Source: Oxydemutator sp963693105 (GTDB lineage: Bacteria > Pseudomonadota > Gammaproteobacteria > Poriferisulfidales > Oxydemutatoraceae). From it: a DNA stretch of 64,000 nucleotides. How positions within the stretch are numbered: the first letter of the stretch is position 1; each line of letters starts with the position of its first letter. The position numbers and the translations under genes were made by a program. Below are positions 11,610 through 21,385 of this stretch, in pieces. The stretch covers positions 1,240,001 through 1,304,000 of the forward strand of contig OY843752.1 of NCBI GenBank assembly GCA_963693105.1, in the 5' to 3' direction. The notes under the pieces are model-generated. The model saw only the letters and a list, made by a program, of their open reading frames with translations. It had not been told where the DNA came from and searched no databases.

Positions 11610-12934
11610 GCGCGCGCAAGGTCTTTTTGCAAACCCACGGCTGCCAGATGAACGACTACGATTCCGGCAAGATTCTCGAGATTCTCAGGGCTTCGCACGG
11701 GATGACGCCCGCCGAATCGCCGGAAGAAGCCGACCTGCTGCTGCTCAACACCTGCTCGGTGCGCGAAAAAGCCCAGGAGAAGGTGTTTTCCCAACTCGGG
11801 CGCTGGAAAGCCCTCAAGCGGCGCAAGCCCGGCCTGGTCATCGGCGTCGGCGGCTGCGTCGCCAGCCAGGAAGGCGCCGCCATCACGACGCGCGCGCCTT
11901 GCGTGGACATCGTCTTCGGGCCGCAGACGATACACCGGCTGCCGGCGATGCTCGACACCGTCGCGCGCCGTCGCGAGGCGGTGGTGGACATCCGCTTCCC
12001 CGAGATGGAAAAATTCGACAACCTGCCTGAGGCGCGCGCCGACGGCCCCACCGCCTTTGTCTCGATCATGGAGGGGTGCAGCAAGTACTGCACGTTTTGC
12101 GTCGTTCCCTACACGCGCGGCGAGGAAGTCAGCCGGCCGCTGCCGGGCGTGCTCGACGAGATCGCCGTGCTGGCGTCGCAGGGAGTGCGCGAGGTGACGT
12201 TGCTGGGGCAGAACGTCAACGGCTACCGCTGGCGCCACGGCGGCGACTGCACGGATTTCTCGCTGTTGCTCTACCACGTCGCCGCCATCGAGGGCATAGA
12301 CCGCATCCGCTACACCACGTCGCACCCGGTCGAGTTCAGCGATGAACTGATCGAGGCCTACGCCGGCATCCCGCAGTTGGTCAGCCATCTGCACCTGCCG
12401 GTGCAAAGCGGCTCCGACCGTGTTCTGGCGCGGATGAAGCGCGGCTACACGGTGCTGGAATACAAGTCCATCGTGCGCAAACTCAGGCAAGTGCGCCCGA
12501 ATCTTTCGCTGTCATCCGACTTTATCGTCGGTTTTCCCGGCGAGACCGACGACGACTTCCGTGGCACGATGGAGTTGATCGAAGAGGTGGGCTACGACCA
12601 GTCCTTCAGTTTCCTCTACAGCCCGCGCCCCGGCACGCCCGCCGCCGCGCTGCCCGACGACACGCCGTTGCCGGTCAGGAAGCGCCGGCTGGGCCTTTTG
12701 CAGGAGCGCATCGCGGCGATGGCCGCCGCCGTTTCGGAGGCGATGGTCGGCGCCGTCGAGCGCGTCCTGGTGTGCGGCCCGTCGAAGAAAACGCCCGGGC
12801 AGATTTGCGGACGCACTGAAAACAACCGGGTCGTCAATTTTGACGGCGGTCTCGAGCGGGTTGGCGAATGGGCCGACGTCGAAATCACACGGGCGCTGCC
12901 GAATTCACTGCAAGGCCGGCTGGTTCTCCGTTGA
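11606..12934 (+). CDS. miaB: tRNA-2-methylthio-N6-dimethylallyladenosine synthase
   Basis: Radical SAM methylthiotransferase that converts i6A37 to ms2i6A37 in tRNAs reading UNN codons. The 442 residues show the three domains: UPF0004 with cysteines in THGCQMNDYDS and NTCSVREKA and a third in GVGGCVA, radical SAM with CSKYCTFCVVPYTRG (CxxxCxxC) near residue 157, and a C-terminal TRAM domain ending near 440. The ATG overlaps the stop of the dehydratase gene (ATGA). It begins the conserved miaB-phoH-ybeY-corC-lnt string, so the polysaccharide block appears fused onto this operon from upstream. Confidence 0.97.
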   Translation: MSARKVFLQTHGCQMNDYDSGKILEILRASHGMTPAESPEEADLLLLNTCSVREKAQEKVFSQLGRWKALKRRKPGLVIGVGGCVASQEGAAITTRAPCVDIVFGPQTIHRLPAMLDTVARRREAVVDIRFPEMEKFDNLPEARADGPTAFVSIMEGCSKYCTFCVVPYTRGEEVSRPLPGVLDEIAVLASQGVREVTLLGQNVNGYRWRHGGDCTDFSLLLYHVAAIEGIDRIRYTTSHPVEFSDELIEAYAGIPQLVSHLHLPVQSGSDRVLARMKRGYTVLEYKSIVRKLRQVRPNLSLSSDFIVGFPGETDDDFRGTMELIEEVGYDQSFSFLYSPRPGTPAAALPDDTPLPVRKRRLGLLQERIAAMAAAVSEAMVGAVERVLVCGPSKKTPGQICGRTENNRVVNFDGGLERVGEWADVEITRALPNSLQGRLVLR

Positions 12935-12939
12935 AGCCC

Positions 12940-13881
<942 letters not shown>

Positions 13882-13886
13882 CGGCG

Positions 13887-14339
13887 ATGGACGTTATCGT
13901 GCAGGTCGCCGCCCGCCCGCCTGAGGTTCATCTGCCGACGCGGGCGGAGTTTCAGACGTGGGCGGAAGCCGCGGCGCATTGCGACGCGTGCGTATGCGTG
14001 CGCATCGTCGGCGAGGAGGAATCGGCCGAGTTGAACCTGCGCTACCGGGGCCGGGCGCATTCAACCAACGTGCTGTCCTTTCCGTTCCAGGCGCCGCCGG
14101 CGCCGGTCGAGCAGGATTATCTGGGCGACATCGTGCTGGCCGCGCCGGTTGTGGCGCGCGAGGCGAAGTGCCGGAACCGGCCGCTGAAAGACCATTGGGC
14201 GCACCTGTTTGTGCACGGTCTTTTGCATTTGCAGGGCTACCGCCACGACACGGACGCCGATGCGGCGAGAATGGAAGCGCGCGAAAGCGGGATTATGCGG
14301 CGGCTGGGGTTTGCTTCCCCGTGGCATCAGCGGCCATGA
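13887..14339 (+). CDS. ybeY: Endoribonuclease YbeY
   Basis: Zinc-dependent endoribonuclease involved in 16S rRNA 3' end maturation and ribosome quality control. The 150-residue protein carries the signature HGLLHLQGYRH near residue 111, whose three histidines bind zinc. Upstream it has the conserved LNLRYRGRAHSTNVLSFPF. ATG start. Its stop overlaps the corC start codon (ATGA), in line with the compact operon. Confidence 0.96.
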   Translation: MDVIVQVAARPPEVHLPTRAEFQTWAEAAAHCDACVCVRIVGEEESAELNLRYRGRAHSTNVLSFPFQAPPAPVEQDYLGDIVLAAPVVAREAKCRNRPLKDHWAHLFVHGLLHLQGYRHDTDADAARMEARESGIMRRLGFASPWHQRP

Positions 14340-15196
14340 GCGACGACAACAACACCGCCGCCGGCGACGCCCGGCCGTCCTGGATTGAGCGCCTGTGCGA
14401 GCGGGCGCAGATGCTTTTCATCGAGCATCCGGGCGAAATCCGGCGCATCCGCCATCTGCTCGAAAACAACCGGCACAGCGGCCTTTCCGGCGCCGACATG
14501 CTGCTGATGATGGAAGGGCTGGTGCACGTGGCCGACATGCACGTCAAGGACATTATGGTACCTCGCTCTCAAATGGTTGTTGTATCGCATGAAATGGGGC
14601 TTGACGATGTCCTCGGAATCGCGATTGAAAGCGGACATTCGCGCTTCCCGGTCATCGGCGACGGCCCGGACGATGTGCGCGGCGTGCTGCTGGCCAAGGA
14701 TTTGCTGCGCTCCCTGCGGTCGGGCCGCGATGCCGAACCCGGCCTCGAGGACTACATCCGCCAGCAGGCGGTGGTGCCGCAGAGCAAGCGCCTCAACGTG
14801 CTGCTCGACGAGTTTCGCAAGAACCGCAACCACATGGCCATCGTCGTTGATGAATACGGCGGCACCGCCGGGCTGGTCACGATCGAGGACGTGCTGGAAC
14901 AGATTGTCGGCGATATCAGCGATGAACACGATGTCACCGAAGACCAGTACATCTACGACCACGGCGGCGGCCGCTACGCGGTGAAGGCGCTGACGCCGCT
15001 TGCATTCTTCAATCAGTATTTCCAGGCCGGTCTCGAGTCCAGGGGTGTGGACACCGTCGGCGGCATGGTCATCGAGGCGCTGGGTCACATGCCGAAACGC
15101 GGCGACGAAGTTTCGATCGGCCCGTTCCTGTTCGAGGTGGTGCATGCCGACAGCCGGCGGGTCCACCTGCTGGCGGTAGAAAAACAGGCGGCCTGA
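14336..15196 (+). CDS. corC: CBS-pair and CorC/HlyC-domain protein (CorC/YbeX)
   Basis: Soluble CorC-type protein of 286 residues, implicated in magnesium/cobalt homeostasis and in ribosome-associated functions. A CBS pair spans about residues 65-190 (VKDIMVPRSQMVVVSH; then RNHMAIVVDEYGGTAGLVTI), followed by the C-terminal transporter-associated domain (TVGGMVIEALGHMPKRGDEV). Unlike the membrane CorB-type relatives it lacks an N-terminal DUF21 membrane domain. The ATG overlaps the ybeY stop. It precedes lnt by ten bases, the common gammaproteobacterial arrangement. Confidence 0.94.
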   Translation: MSDDNNTAAGDARPSWIERLCERAQMLFIEHPGEIRRIRHLLENNRHSGLSGADMLLMMEGLVHVADMHVKDIMVPRSQMVVVSHEMGLDDVLGIAIESGHSRFPVIGDGPDDVRGVLLAKDLLRSLRSGRDAEPGLEDYIRQQAVVPQSKRLNVLLDEFRKNRNHMAIVVDEYGGTAGLVTIEDVLEQIVGDISDEHDVTEDQYIYDHGGGRYAVKALTPLAFFNQYFQAGLESRGVDTVGGMVIEALGHMPKRGDEVSIGPFLFEVVHADSRRVHLLAVEKQAA

Positions 15197-15206
15197 ACCG
15201 GGCGCG

Positions 15207-16700
15207 ATGGTCATCGCACCACACGTCGTGTCCGGCGCGAGCGGTCTGCTGCTGGTCGCGGCGTTCGCCCCCTGGTCGTGGTATCCGCTGGTGGTCGCGG
15301 TGCCCGCCGTGCTGCTGGTCCTGTGGCTCAGGGCGCGGCCTGCGCAGGCTTTTGTCCAGGGTTACTGGTTCGGCCTGGGTTATTCCGCCGCCTCCGCCTA
15401 CTGGGTGTACTACAGTCTGCATGATTTCGGCCAGGCCGCCGCCGCTTTTTCCGTTCTCGCCGTGGTCTTGATGGTCGCGGTGCTGGCGTTGTATTACGCG
15501 CTGCTGGCGTGGGCGGTCGCGCGTTACGCCGGGCGCTGCTGCTGGCAGGCGGCATTGCTGTTTTATCCGGCGGCGTGGGTCGTGGTCGAGTGGTTGCGCA
15601 GCGGTTTGCTCAGCGGTTTTCCGTGGAATCTGCTGGGGCAGGCGCTGGTGGATTCCCCGTGGAGCGGCGTCTTGCCTGTATTCGGCGTGCTCGGCGCCGG
15701 CTGGCTCGCGGTATTTTGCGCCGGCGCGCTGGTGTGTGTGGTGTCGTGCGGCGTTCGCGTCCGCTGGATCGCATCCATGTTGCTGGCGGCGCTGCTGGCC
15801 GCCGGCGCCGCCGCCGGCGGGCACGACTGGACGACGGCGCGCCCGGGGCAGGCGACGGTCGCGCTGGTGCAGGGCAATATCCCGCAAATATTGAAGTTCG
15901 ACAGAAGCTATCTGCAGCGCCTGTTCGAGACCTACCGTTCGCTGAGCGAGCCGGTCTTCGGCAGGGACGTCGTCGTGTGGCCGGAAACGGCGCTCCCGAT
16001 CAGCTCGGCGCGCGCCGGGAAACCGTTCCTGGAAAAACTGCGCCGCCGTCTCGACGACGCCGGCGGCGAATTGCTGACCGGCATCTTTCACAAGGAGTCC
16101 GCCGCCGGCCCCGTCCACAACAGTTTGCTGAACGTGTCCGGCGGATCCTTCTACCACAAGCGGCGATTGGTGCCTTTCGGGGAGTACCTGCCGCTGCGCG
16201 GTTTGTTTGAGTTATTCCGCCACTTTGTTATGATTCCGATGTCGGATTTAAGTGCCGGGCGGGCGCCTCCGCTGATGCGGGTCGGGCCGCACACCGTCGG
16301 GGTTTCCATCTGTTACGAGGTCGCGTTCGGCGGAGACATTGCCGACGCCCTGCCGGAGGCGGATTACCTGATCAACGTCAGCAACGATTCCTGGTTCGGG
16401 GATTCGCCGGCGCCGTTTCAGTTGCTGCAGATGGCCAGGGTGCGTGCGGCGGAAAACGGACGTTACATGGCGCGCGTGACCAGCACCGGAATTTCGGCGA
16501 TTATTGATGACAAGGGCGAAATCGTGGACAGCATCGGACTTTTCCAGCGCGGCGTGGTGGACGGTGTGGTGCGTCTTCGCGACGGCATGACGCCGTACAG
16601 CCGCTGGCGGAGCCGGCCCGTGCTCGGCGCGTCGTTCGCGTTCCTTCTGCTGTCGGTTGTGCCGGCGGTGCGCCGCCGCCGTGACGGAAACCATGTCTGA
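15207..16700 (+). CDS. lnt: Apolipoprotein N-acyltransferase
   Basis: Inner-membrane enzyme adding the third acyl chain to lipoproteins, needed for Lol-dependent sorting. The 497-residue protein has several N-terminal membrane helices and a periplasmic nitrilase-like domain. The catalytic triad regions are visible: VVWPETALP (Glu), HKRRLVPFGEYLP (Lys) and VGVSICYEVAF (Cys). A final hydrophobic helix lies near the C-terminus. The window also holds probable client lipoproteins (LptE; the lipoprotein at 58.4-59.1 kb). Its last 8 bases overlap the manC-type gene. Confidence 0.96.
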   Translation: MVIAPHVVSGASGLLLVAAFAPWSWYPLVVAVPAVLLVLWLRARPAQAFVQGYWFGLGYSAASAYWVYYSLHDFGQAAAAFSVLAVVLMVAVLALYYALLAWAVARYAGRCCWQAALLFYPAAWVVVEWLRSGLLSGFPWNLLGQALVDSPWSGVLPVFGVLGAGWLAVFCAGALVCVVSCGVRVRWIASMLLAALLAAGAAAGGHDWTTARPGQATVALVQGNIPQILKFDRSYLQRLFETYRSLSEPVFGRDVVVWPETALPISSARAGKPFLEKLRRRLDDAGGELLTGIFHKESAAGPVHNSLLNVSGGSFYHKRRLVPFGEYLPLRGLFELFRHFVMIPMSDLSAGRAPPLMRVGPHTVGVSICYEVAFGGDIADALPEADYLINVSNDSWFGDSPAPFQLLQMARVRAAENGRYMARVTSTGISAIIDDKGEIVDSIGLFQRGVVDGVVRLRDGMTPYSRWRSRPVLGASFAFLLLSVVPAVRRRRDGNHV

Positions 16701-18135
16701 GCCGACCGCCGTCATTCTGAGCGGCGGCTCCGGCACGCGCCTGTGGCCGCTGTCGAGAACGCACTTCCCGAAGCAGTTCATCCCGCTGATGGACGGCCGC
16801 AGCCTGTTTGCCCGTGCGCTTGAACAGGTGCGCCAGCTCGGTTGCGCGCGGGGGGTGGTGGTGTGCAACGAGGCCCACCGCTTTTTCGTCGCCGACGAAC
16901 TGCGCGCCGCCGGCGCCGGCGATTACCGCGTGCTGATCGAGCCGGTGGCGAGAAACACCGCGCCGGCGACGGCGCTCGCGGCGCTGGCGCTGGAAGAGAG
17001 CGGCGAAGGCACGATGCTGGTGCTGCCGTCCGACCATTGCATTGCCGCCAAAGCGGGCGGCTCGACCGGTTTTGCCGATTGCGTCGCCCGCGCATCGGCG
17101 GCGGCCGAGCGCGGCTTGCTCGTGACTTTCGGCATCCGTCCCGGCTACGCCGAGACCGGTTACGGCTATATCATCGCCGGCGAGGCGCTCGACGCCGGTG
17201 TCTATCAGGTTTCGGAATTCACTGAAAAGCCCGGTCTTGAGCAGGCGCAAGGCTACGTCGCCAGGCCGAACTGCTACTGGAACAGCGGCATTTTCATGTT
17301 CAGCGCGAAAACCTGTTTGTCGGAACTGGCGCAGCACGAGCCTGCGCTGCTCGAGGCCTGCACCGAGGCATGGCGCCGGCGCCAATCCGACCGCATCCTG
17401 GACATCCCGGTCGAGCGCGTGGACGACGGCAGCTTCGCCGCGAGTCCCGACATCTCGATAGATTACGCGGTGATGGAAAGAACCGCCGCCGCCGCCGTGG
17501 TTCCGGCCGACATCGAGTGGTCGGATGTCGGTTCGTGGGGGGCTTTTGCCGGCGTCTTCGGCTGCGACGCCGACGGCAATTCGGTGGTCGGCGACGCCGT
17601 GCTTCAGGATTCCCGCGACAACGTGGTGTACGCCTCCGGGCGCCTGGTGGCGGCGGTCGGCGTCAGCGGCCACGTCATCGTCGAGACACCGGACGCGGTG
17701 TTGGTCGCCGACCGCGCAATGAGCCAGTCTGTCAAGCAACTGGTGTCGCGCCTCAAGGCCGACGACCGCCCGGAAAGCGACTGGCCCAGAAAAGTGCAAC
17801 GGCCGTGGGGATCCTACGAGAGCGTGGACAGCGGCGAGGGTTTCCAGGTGAAGCGCATCATCGTCGAGCCGGGGCAGCGTCTGTCATTGCAGTCGCACCG
17901 CCGCCGCTCGGAACACTGGGTCGTCGTCCGCGGCCTCGCCCGCGTAACCCTGGACGACGAGACTCTGACGCTGCACCCCAACCAGTCGGTCTGCATTCCC
18001 ATCGGCGTCCGACACCGGCTGGAGAATCCCGGCGACGAGCCGCTGCATCTGATCGAGGTGCAGTGCGGCGATTATCTGGGGGAAGACGACATTGAGCGGT
18101 TTGAGGATGCTTATGGCAGAACCGGAAAATCCTGA
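16693..18135 (+). CDS. manC: Mannose-1-phosphate guanylyltransferase / mannose-6-phosphate isomerase
   Basis: Bifunctional enzyme of the AlgA/ManC/XanB type (480 residues), making GDP-mannose for polysaccharide synthesis. The N-terminal nucleotidyltransferase starts ILSGGSGTRLWPLSR and contains VARNTAPATALAALAL, then NCYWNSGIFMF and EWSDVGSWGAF. The C-terminal type II isomerase cupin follows from about residue 365 (QSHRRRSEHWVVVRGLA, then ENPGDEPLHLIEVQ). The ATG at 16693 lies inside the end of lnt. This gene interrupts the usual lnt-to-leuS stretch and is the only polysaccharide gene here, about 5 kb from the glycosyltransferase block. Confidence 0.94.
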   Translation: MSEPTAVILSGGSGTRLWPLSRTHFPKQFIPLMDGRSLFARALEQVRQLGCARGVVVCNEAHRFFVADELRAAGAGDYRVLIEPVARNTAPATALAALALEESGEGTMLVLPSDHCIAAKAGGSTGFADCVARASAAAERGLLVTFGIRPGYAETGYGYIIAGEALDAGVYQVSEFTEKPGLEQAQGYVARPNCYWNSGIFMFSAKTCLSELAQHEPALLEACTEAWRRRQSDRILDIPVERVDDGSFAASPDISIDYAVMERTAAAAVVPADIEWSDVGSWGAFAGVFGCDADGNSVVGDAVLQDSRDNVVYASGRLVAAVGVSGHVIVETPDAVLVADRAMSQSVKQLVSRLKADDRPESDWPRKVQRPWGSYESVDSGEGFQVKRIIVEPGQRLSLQSHRRRSEHWVVVRGLARVTLDDETLTLHPNQSVCIPIGVRHRLENPGDEPLHLIEVQCGDYLGEDDIERFEDAYGRTGKS

Positions 18136-20593
18136 ACTGGAACGCTACGAGCCGCACGAAGTGGAGCGCCGCGCGCAGGCCTTCTGGGATGAGCGCCGCT
18201 GCTTTCGCGCAGTGCGCGACGATGCCAGGGAGAAGTTCTACTGCCTGTCGATGTTTCCCTATCCCAGCGGCCGGCTGCACATGGGTCATGTCCGCAATTA
18301 CACGATCGGCGACGTCATCAGCCGCTACCAGCGCATGCTCGGCAAAAACGTGCTGCAACCGATGGGCTGGGACGCCTTCGGCCTGCCCGCCGAGAACGCC
18401 GCGCGCGCCGGCGGCATCGCGCCGCAGGAATGGACCGCCGCAAACATCGCGCAGATGAAAAGCCAGCTCAGGCGTCTCGGCTACGCCTACGACTGGGAGC
18501 GCGAATTCGCGACCAACGAGCCGCGTTATTACCGATGGGAGCAGTGGTTTTTCACCCGGCTGTTCGAAAAGGGGCTGGCTTATCGCCGCGAGTCGTGGGT
18601 CAACTGGGACCCGGTGGATCAAACCGTGCTCGCCAACGAACAGGTCATTGACGGGCTGGGCTGGCGCTCCGGCGCGCGCGTGGAGCGCAAAAAAATACCG
18701 CAGTGGTTTTTGCGGATCACCGATTACGCCGACCAGTTGCTCGATGATCTCGGGCAACTCGACGACTGGCCTGAGCGCGTCCGCCGGATGCAGCGCAACT
18801 GGATCGGCCGCTCGCGCGGCATCGAAATCCGGTTTGACCTGCAAAACGCGCCGGGCGGCACGGAGGCGCTGACGGTGTTCACGACGCGCCCGGACACGCT
18901 GATGGGTGCGACCTGCATCGCCGTGGCGGCGGAGCATCCGGTGCTGGAGGGTCTGCTCGACGCCGACCCGGCGCTGGCCGCATTCGTCGGCGAGTGCCGC
19001 CGCAGTCCGACCGCCGAAGCCGAGATCATGGCGCGCCGGAAGCAGGGCGTGGACACCGGCCTGCGCGCCGTGCACCCTCTGAGCGGCGACGTGTTGCCGG
19101 TGTGGTGCGCGAATTTCGTGCTGATGGAGTACGGTTCAGGCGCGGTGATGTCGGTTCCGGCCCACGACCAGCGCGACTGGGAATTCGCCCGCGCCTACGG
19201 CCTGCCGGTGCGCCGGGTCATCCGCCCGGCGGACGATGCCGCGGCGGATTCCGCACAGGGCGCGTTCACCGGCAAGGGCGTGCTTTGCAACTCGGGCCGC
19301 TACGACGGTATGGATTTCGAGGCCGCTTTCGAAGCGATTCTGGCCGACCTCAAGGCCGCCGGCCACGGCGACGAGCGCGTCCATTACCGGCTGAAGGACT
19401 GGGGGGTGTCGCGGCAGCGCTACTGGGGGGCGCCGATTCCGGCGTTGTACCACGGCGGCGATTGCCGCATGGCCGGTGACGGCGAGTTGCCCGTGGAGTT
19501 GCCGGCGCAGTCCGGTTCCGAGGTTCTGCCGCTGGCGCAGATACCCGCCTTTCGCCGCGCCGGCCTCGACGCCGAAGGGCGCGAGGTGGTGCGCGAGACG
19601 GATACATTCGACACGTTCTTCGAATCCAGCTGGTATTACGTGCGCTTCGCCTGCGCCGCGGGCGCCGCCGTCCCCGACGATGAGGCCGCCTACTGGCTGC
19701 CGGTGGACCACTATGTCGGCGGCATAGAACACGCGGTGCTGCACCTGCTCTACGCGCGCTTTTTCTACAAGCTGATGCGCGACTTCGGCCTGGTGCGGGG
19801 TGACGAGCCGTTCATGCGCCTGCTGACCCAGGGCATGGTGTTGAAAGACGGCGCCAAGATGTCGAAGTCCAGGGGCAACACGGTGGATCCGGCCGGCTAT
19901 ATCGAGCGCTACGGCGCCGACACCGTGCGCCTTTTCATGATGTTCGCGGCGCCGCCGGAGCAGGCGCTGGAATGGTCGGATTCCGGTGTCGAGGGCGGCC
20001 ACCGTTTTCTGAAGCGTTTCTGGCGCCAGGTGCTGGAGCATTGCCGCGCGCTGTCGCGGCCGCCGGCGCGCGCGCGCGCCGACGAGGAGGCGTGCCGCGA
20101 AATGCGCCGCCGGATTCACTCGGCTATTGCCAAGGTCAGCGACGATTACGCGCGCCGCCGTTCCTTCAATACGGCGATTGCCGCGAATATGGAATTGAGC
20201 AACGCGCTTGCGCGTTTTGCCGCCCGCGCCGGCGACTGCGCCGAGGGACGCCGCATTCTGACCGAGGGCTACGAAACCATTGTTAAAATGATGGCGCCGG
20301 TGACGCCGCATCTGATGCACTGCCTGTGGCAGCGCCTGGGACACGAAACCCCGCTGGTGGACTGTGCCTGGCCGGTGGCCGATGAGCGCTGGATGAGCGC
20401 GGACCACTGCGAGATTGTCATCCAGGTCAACGGCAAACTTCGGAGCAGGTTGCGGCTGCCCGCCGGCAGCGGCCAGGCCGCGGTTGAAGAACACGCGCGC
20501 GCCGATGAAAAAGTACACCGATTTGTCCACGGGAGGGAAATTGTCAAAATCATTCATGTCGAGAACAAGCTCGTCAATTTTGTCGTGCGCTGA
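18113..20593 (+). CDS. leuS: Leucyl-tRNA synthetase
   Basis: Class I aminoacyl-tRNA synthetase charging tRNA-Leu, 826 residues. It has the HIGH-type motif in PSGRLHMGHVRNYTIGD near residue 45, the editing domain CP1 around residues 220-410 (FTTRPDTLMGATCIAVA), KMSKSRGNTVDP near residue 581, and an anticodon-binding C-terminal part. The ATG at 18113 has tgagga 6 bases upstream and overlaps the manC-type gene by 23 bases. Alternative starts at 18107 (ATG) and 18092 (TTG) would extend it slightly. Confidence 0.97.
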   Translation: MAEPENPELERYEPHEVERRAQAFWDERRCFRAVRDDAREKFYCLSMFPYPSGRLHMGHVRNYTIGDVISRYQRMLGKNVLQPMGWDAFGLPAENAARAGGIAPQEWTAANIAQMKSQLRRLGYAYDWEREFATNEPRYYRWEQWFFTRLFEKGLAYRRESWVNWDPVDQTVLANEQVIDGLGWRSGARVERKKIPQWFLRITDYADQLLDDLGQLDDWPERVRRMQRNWIGRSRGIEIRFDLQNAPGGTEALTVFTTRPDTLMGATCIAVAAEHPVLEGLLDADPALAAFVGECRRSPTAEAEIMARRKQGVDTGLRAVHPLSGDVLPVWCANFVLMEYGSGAVMSVPAHDQRDWEFARAYGLPVRRVIRPADDAAADSAQGAFTGKGVLCNSGRYDGMDFEAAFEAILADLKAAGHGDERVHYRLKDWGVSRQRYWGAPIPALYHGGDCRMAGDGELPVELPAQSGSEVLPLAQIPAFRRAGLDAEGREVVRETDTFDTFFESSWYYVRFACAAGAAVPDDEAAYWLPVDHYVGGIEHAVLHLLYARFFYKLMRDFGLVRGDEPFMRLLTQGMVLKDGAKMSKSRGNTVDPAGYIERYGADTVRLFMMFAAPPEQALEWSDSGVEGGHRFLKRFWRQVLEHCRALSRPPARARADEEACREMRRRIHSAIAKVSDDYARRRSFNTAIAANMELSNALARFAARAGDCAEGRRILTEGYETIVKMMAPVTPHLMHCLWQRLGHETPLVDCAWPVADERWMSADHCEIVIQVNGKLRSRLRLPAGSGQAAVEEHARADEKVHRFVHGREIVKIIHVENKLVNFVVR

Positions 20594-21104
20594 CGGCGCG
20601 CGTTTGGGGGCCATCGCGGCCATCGGCCTGTCGCTTTTGCTGAGCGCTTGCGGCTACCGCCTGGGCGACGGCGCCGCGCCCGGGGAATCCGCCGTGCCCG
20701 CGTCGCTTTCGCGAATGTCGCTGGAAGGGATGAAGCGTCATGCGCCGTTGCGCCTGGCGCTGAAATCGGCGTTGCGCGCCCGCGATGTCCAGGTGGTCGC
20801 GCCGGTGCGCGCGCCGGTGCGGCTGGTCGTGGCCGGCGAGGAAATCCTGCAGCGGTCGCTGGTCATCGCCGACGACGCCAAGACGCGCGAATACCTGCTG
20901 ACCGCGGTGGTCGAATTTTCCGTCAAGGGCGAAGACGGGGTGCTGCTTGAAAAACAGCGCGTCCAGTCCGAAGAGAGTTACCTCTACGACGCCAAAAGGC
21001 CGCTGGTCAGCGAGAGCGAACGCGAAAGAGTCCTGCGCCATATCCGCCGCGACCTGGCGCGCAAGATCATTCATCGCCTCGCCGCGATGGCCGCGGGGGG
21101 CTGA
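20556..21104 (+). CDS. lptE: LPS-assembly lipoprotein LptE
   Basis: Outer-membrane lipoprotein that plugs and matures LptD in LPS transport. The product has a hydrophobic signal ending in the lipobox LLSAC (Cys32 with this start) followed by GYRLGDG, the typical start of mature LptE (CGFxLR-like). The rest is a short alpha/beta protein with few motifs. The identification leans on position immediately after leuS, as in E. coli. The start is uncertain: ATG 20556 overlaps leuS by 38 bases; TTG 20541 has a better purine site (gggaggg). holA, which often follows lptE, is absent here. Confidence 0.85.
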   Translation: MSRTSSSILSCADGARLGAIAAIGLSLLLSACGYRLGDGAAPGESAVPASLSRMSLEGMKRHAPLRLALKSALRARDVQVVAPVRAPVRLVVAGEEILQRSLVIADDAKTREYLLTAVVEFSVKGEDGVLLEKQRVQSEESYLYDAKRPLVSESERERVLRHIRRDLARKIIHRLAAMAAGG

Positions 21105-21106
21105 CG

Positions 21107-21385
21107 ATGGAACCGATTCGATTGTCAAACCGGCTGGTCGGGGAAATCCTCGAGACGTTGCGGCGTCACGAGCCAGCCTGCGACGACTCCCTGATTGCGT
21201 CCCAGTATCTGGCCGCCGTCATCGGCTATTTTCTCGCTTCGCATCCGGCGGCGGCGGCGGAAAAAGACCAGATTCTCGACGAGATGAGCGATTTTCTGCG
21301 CCACGTTTATACCGATCTCAGCCACTCGCAGGCGCCGCCGCAAGATCCACAACAGGCCGTCGGAGTCTGGGAACCGCCAAAGTGA
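21107..21385 (+). CDS. Small hypothetical protein
   Basis: A 92-residue product that I do not recognise. It starts with ATG two bases after lptE stops, and its stop overlaps the GTG of the M23 peptidase gene, so it looks like a genuine operon member. The sequence is predicted mainly helical (SNRLVGEILETLRRHEP, EKDQILDEMSDFLRHVYTDL) with no signal peptide, followed by a Pro/Gln-rich tail. Base composition matches its neighbours. A role linked to the envelope is only a guess from context. Confidence 0.7.
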   Translation: MEPIRLSNRLVGEILETLRRHEPACDDSLIASQYLAAVIGYFLASHPAAAAEKDQILDEMSDFLRHVYTDLSHSQAPPQDPQQAVGVWEPPK

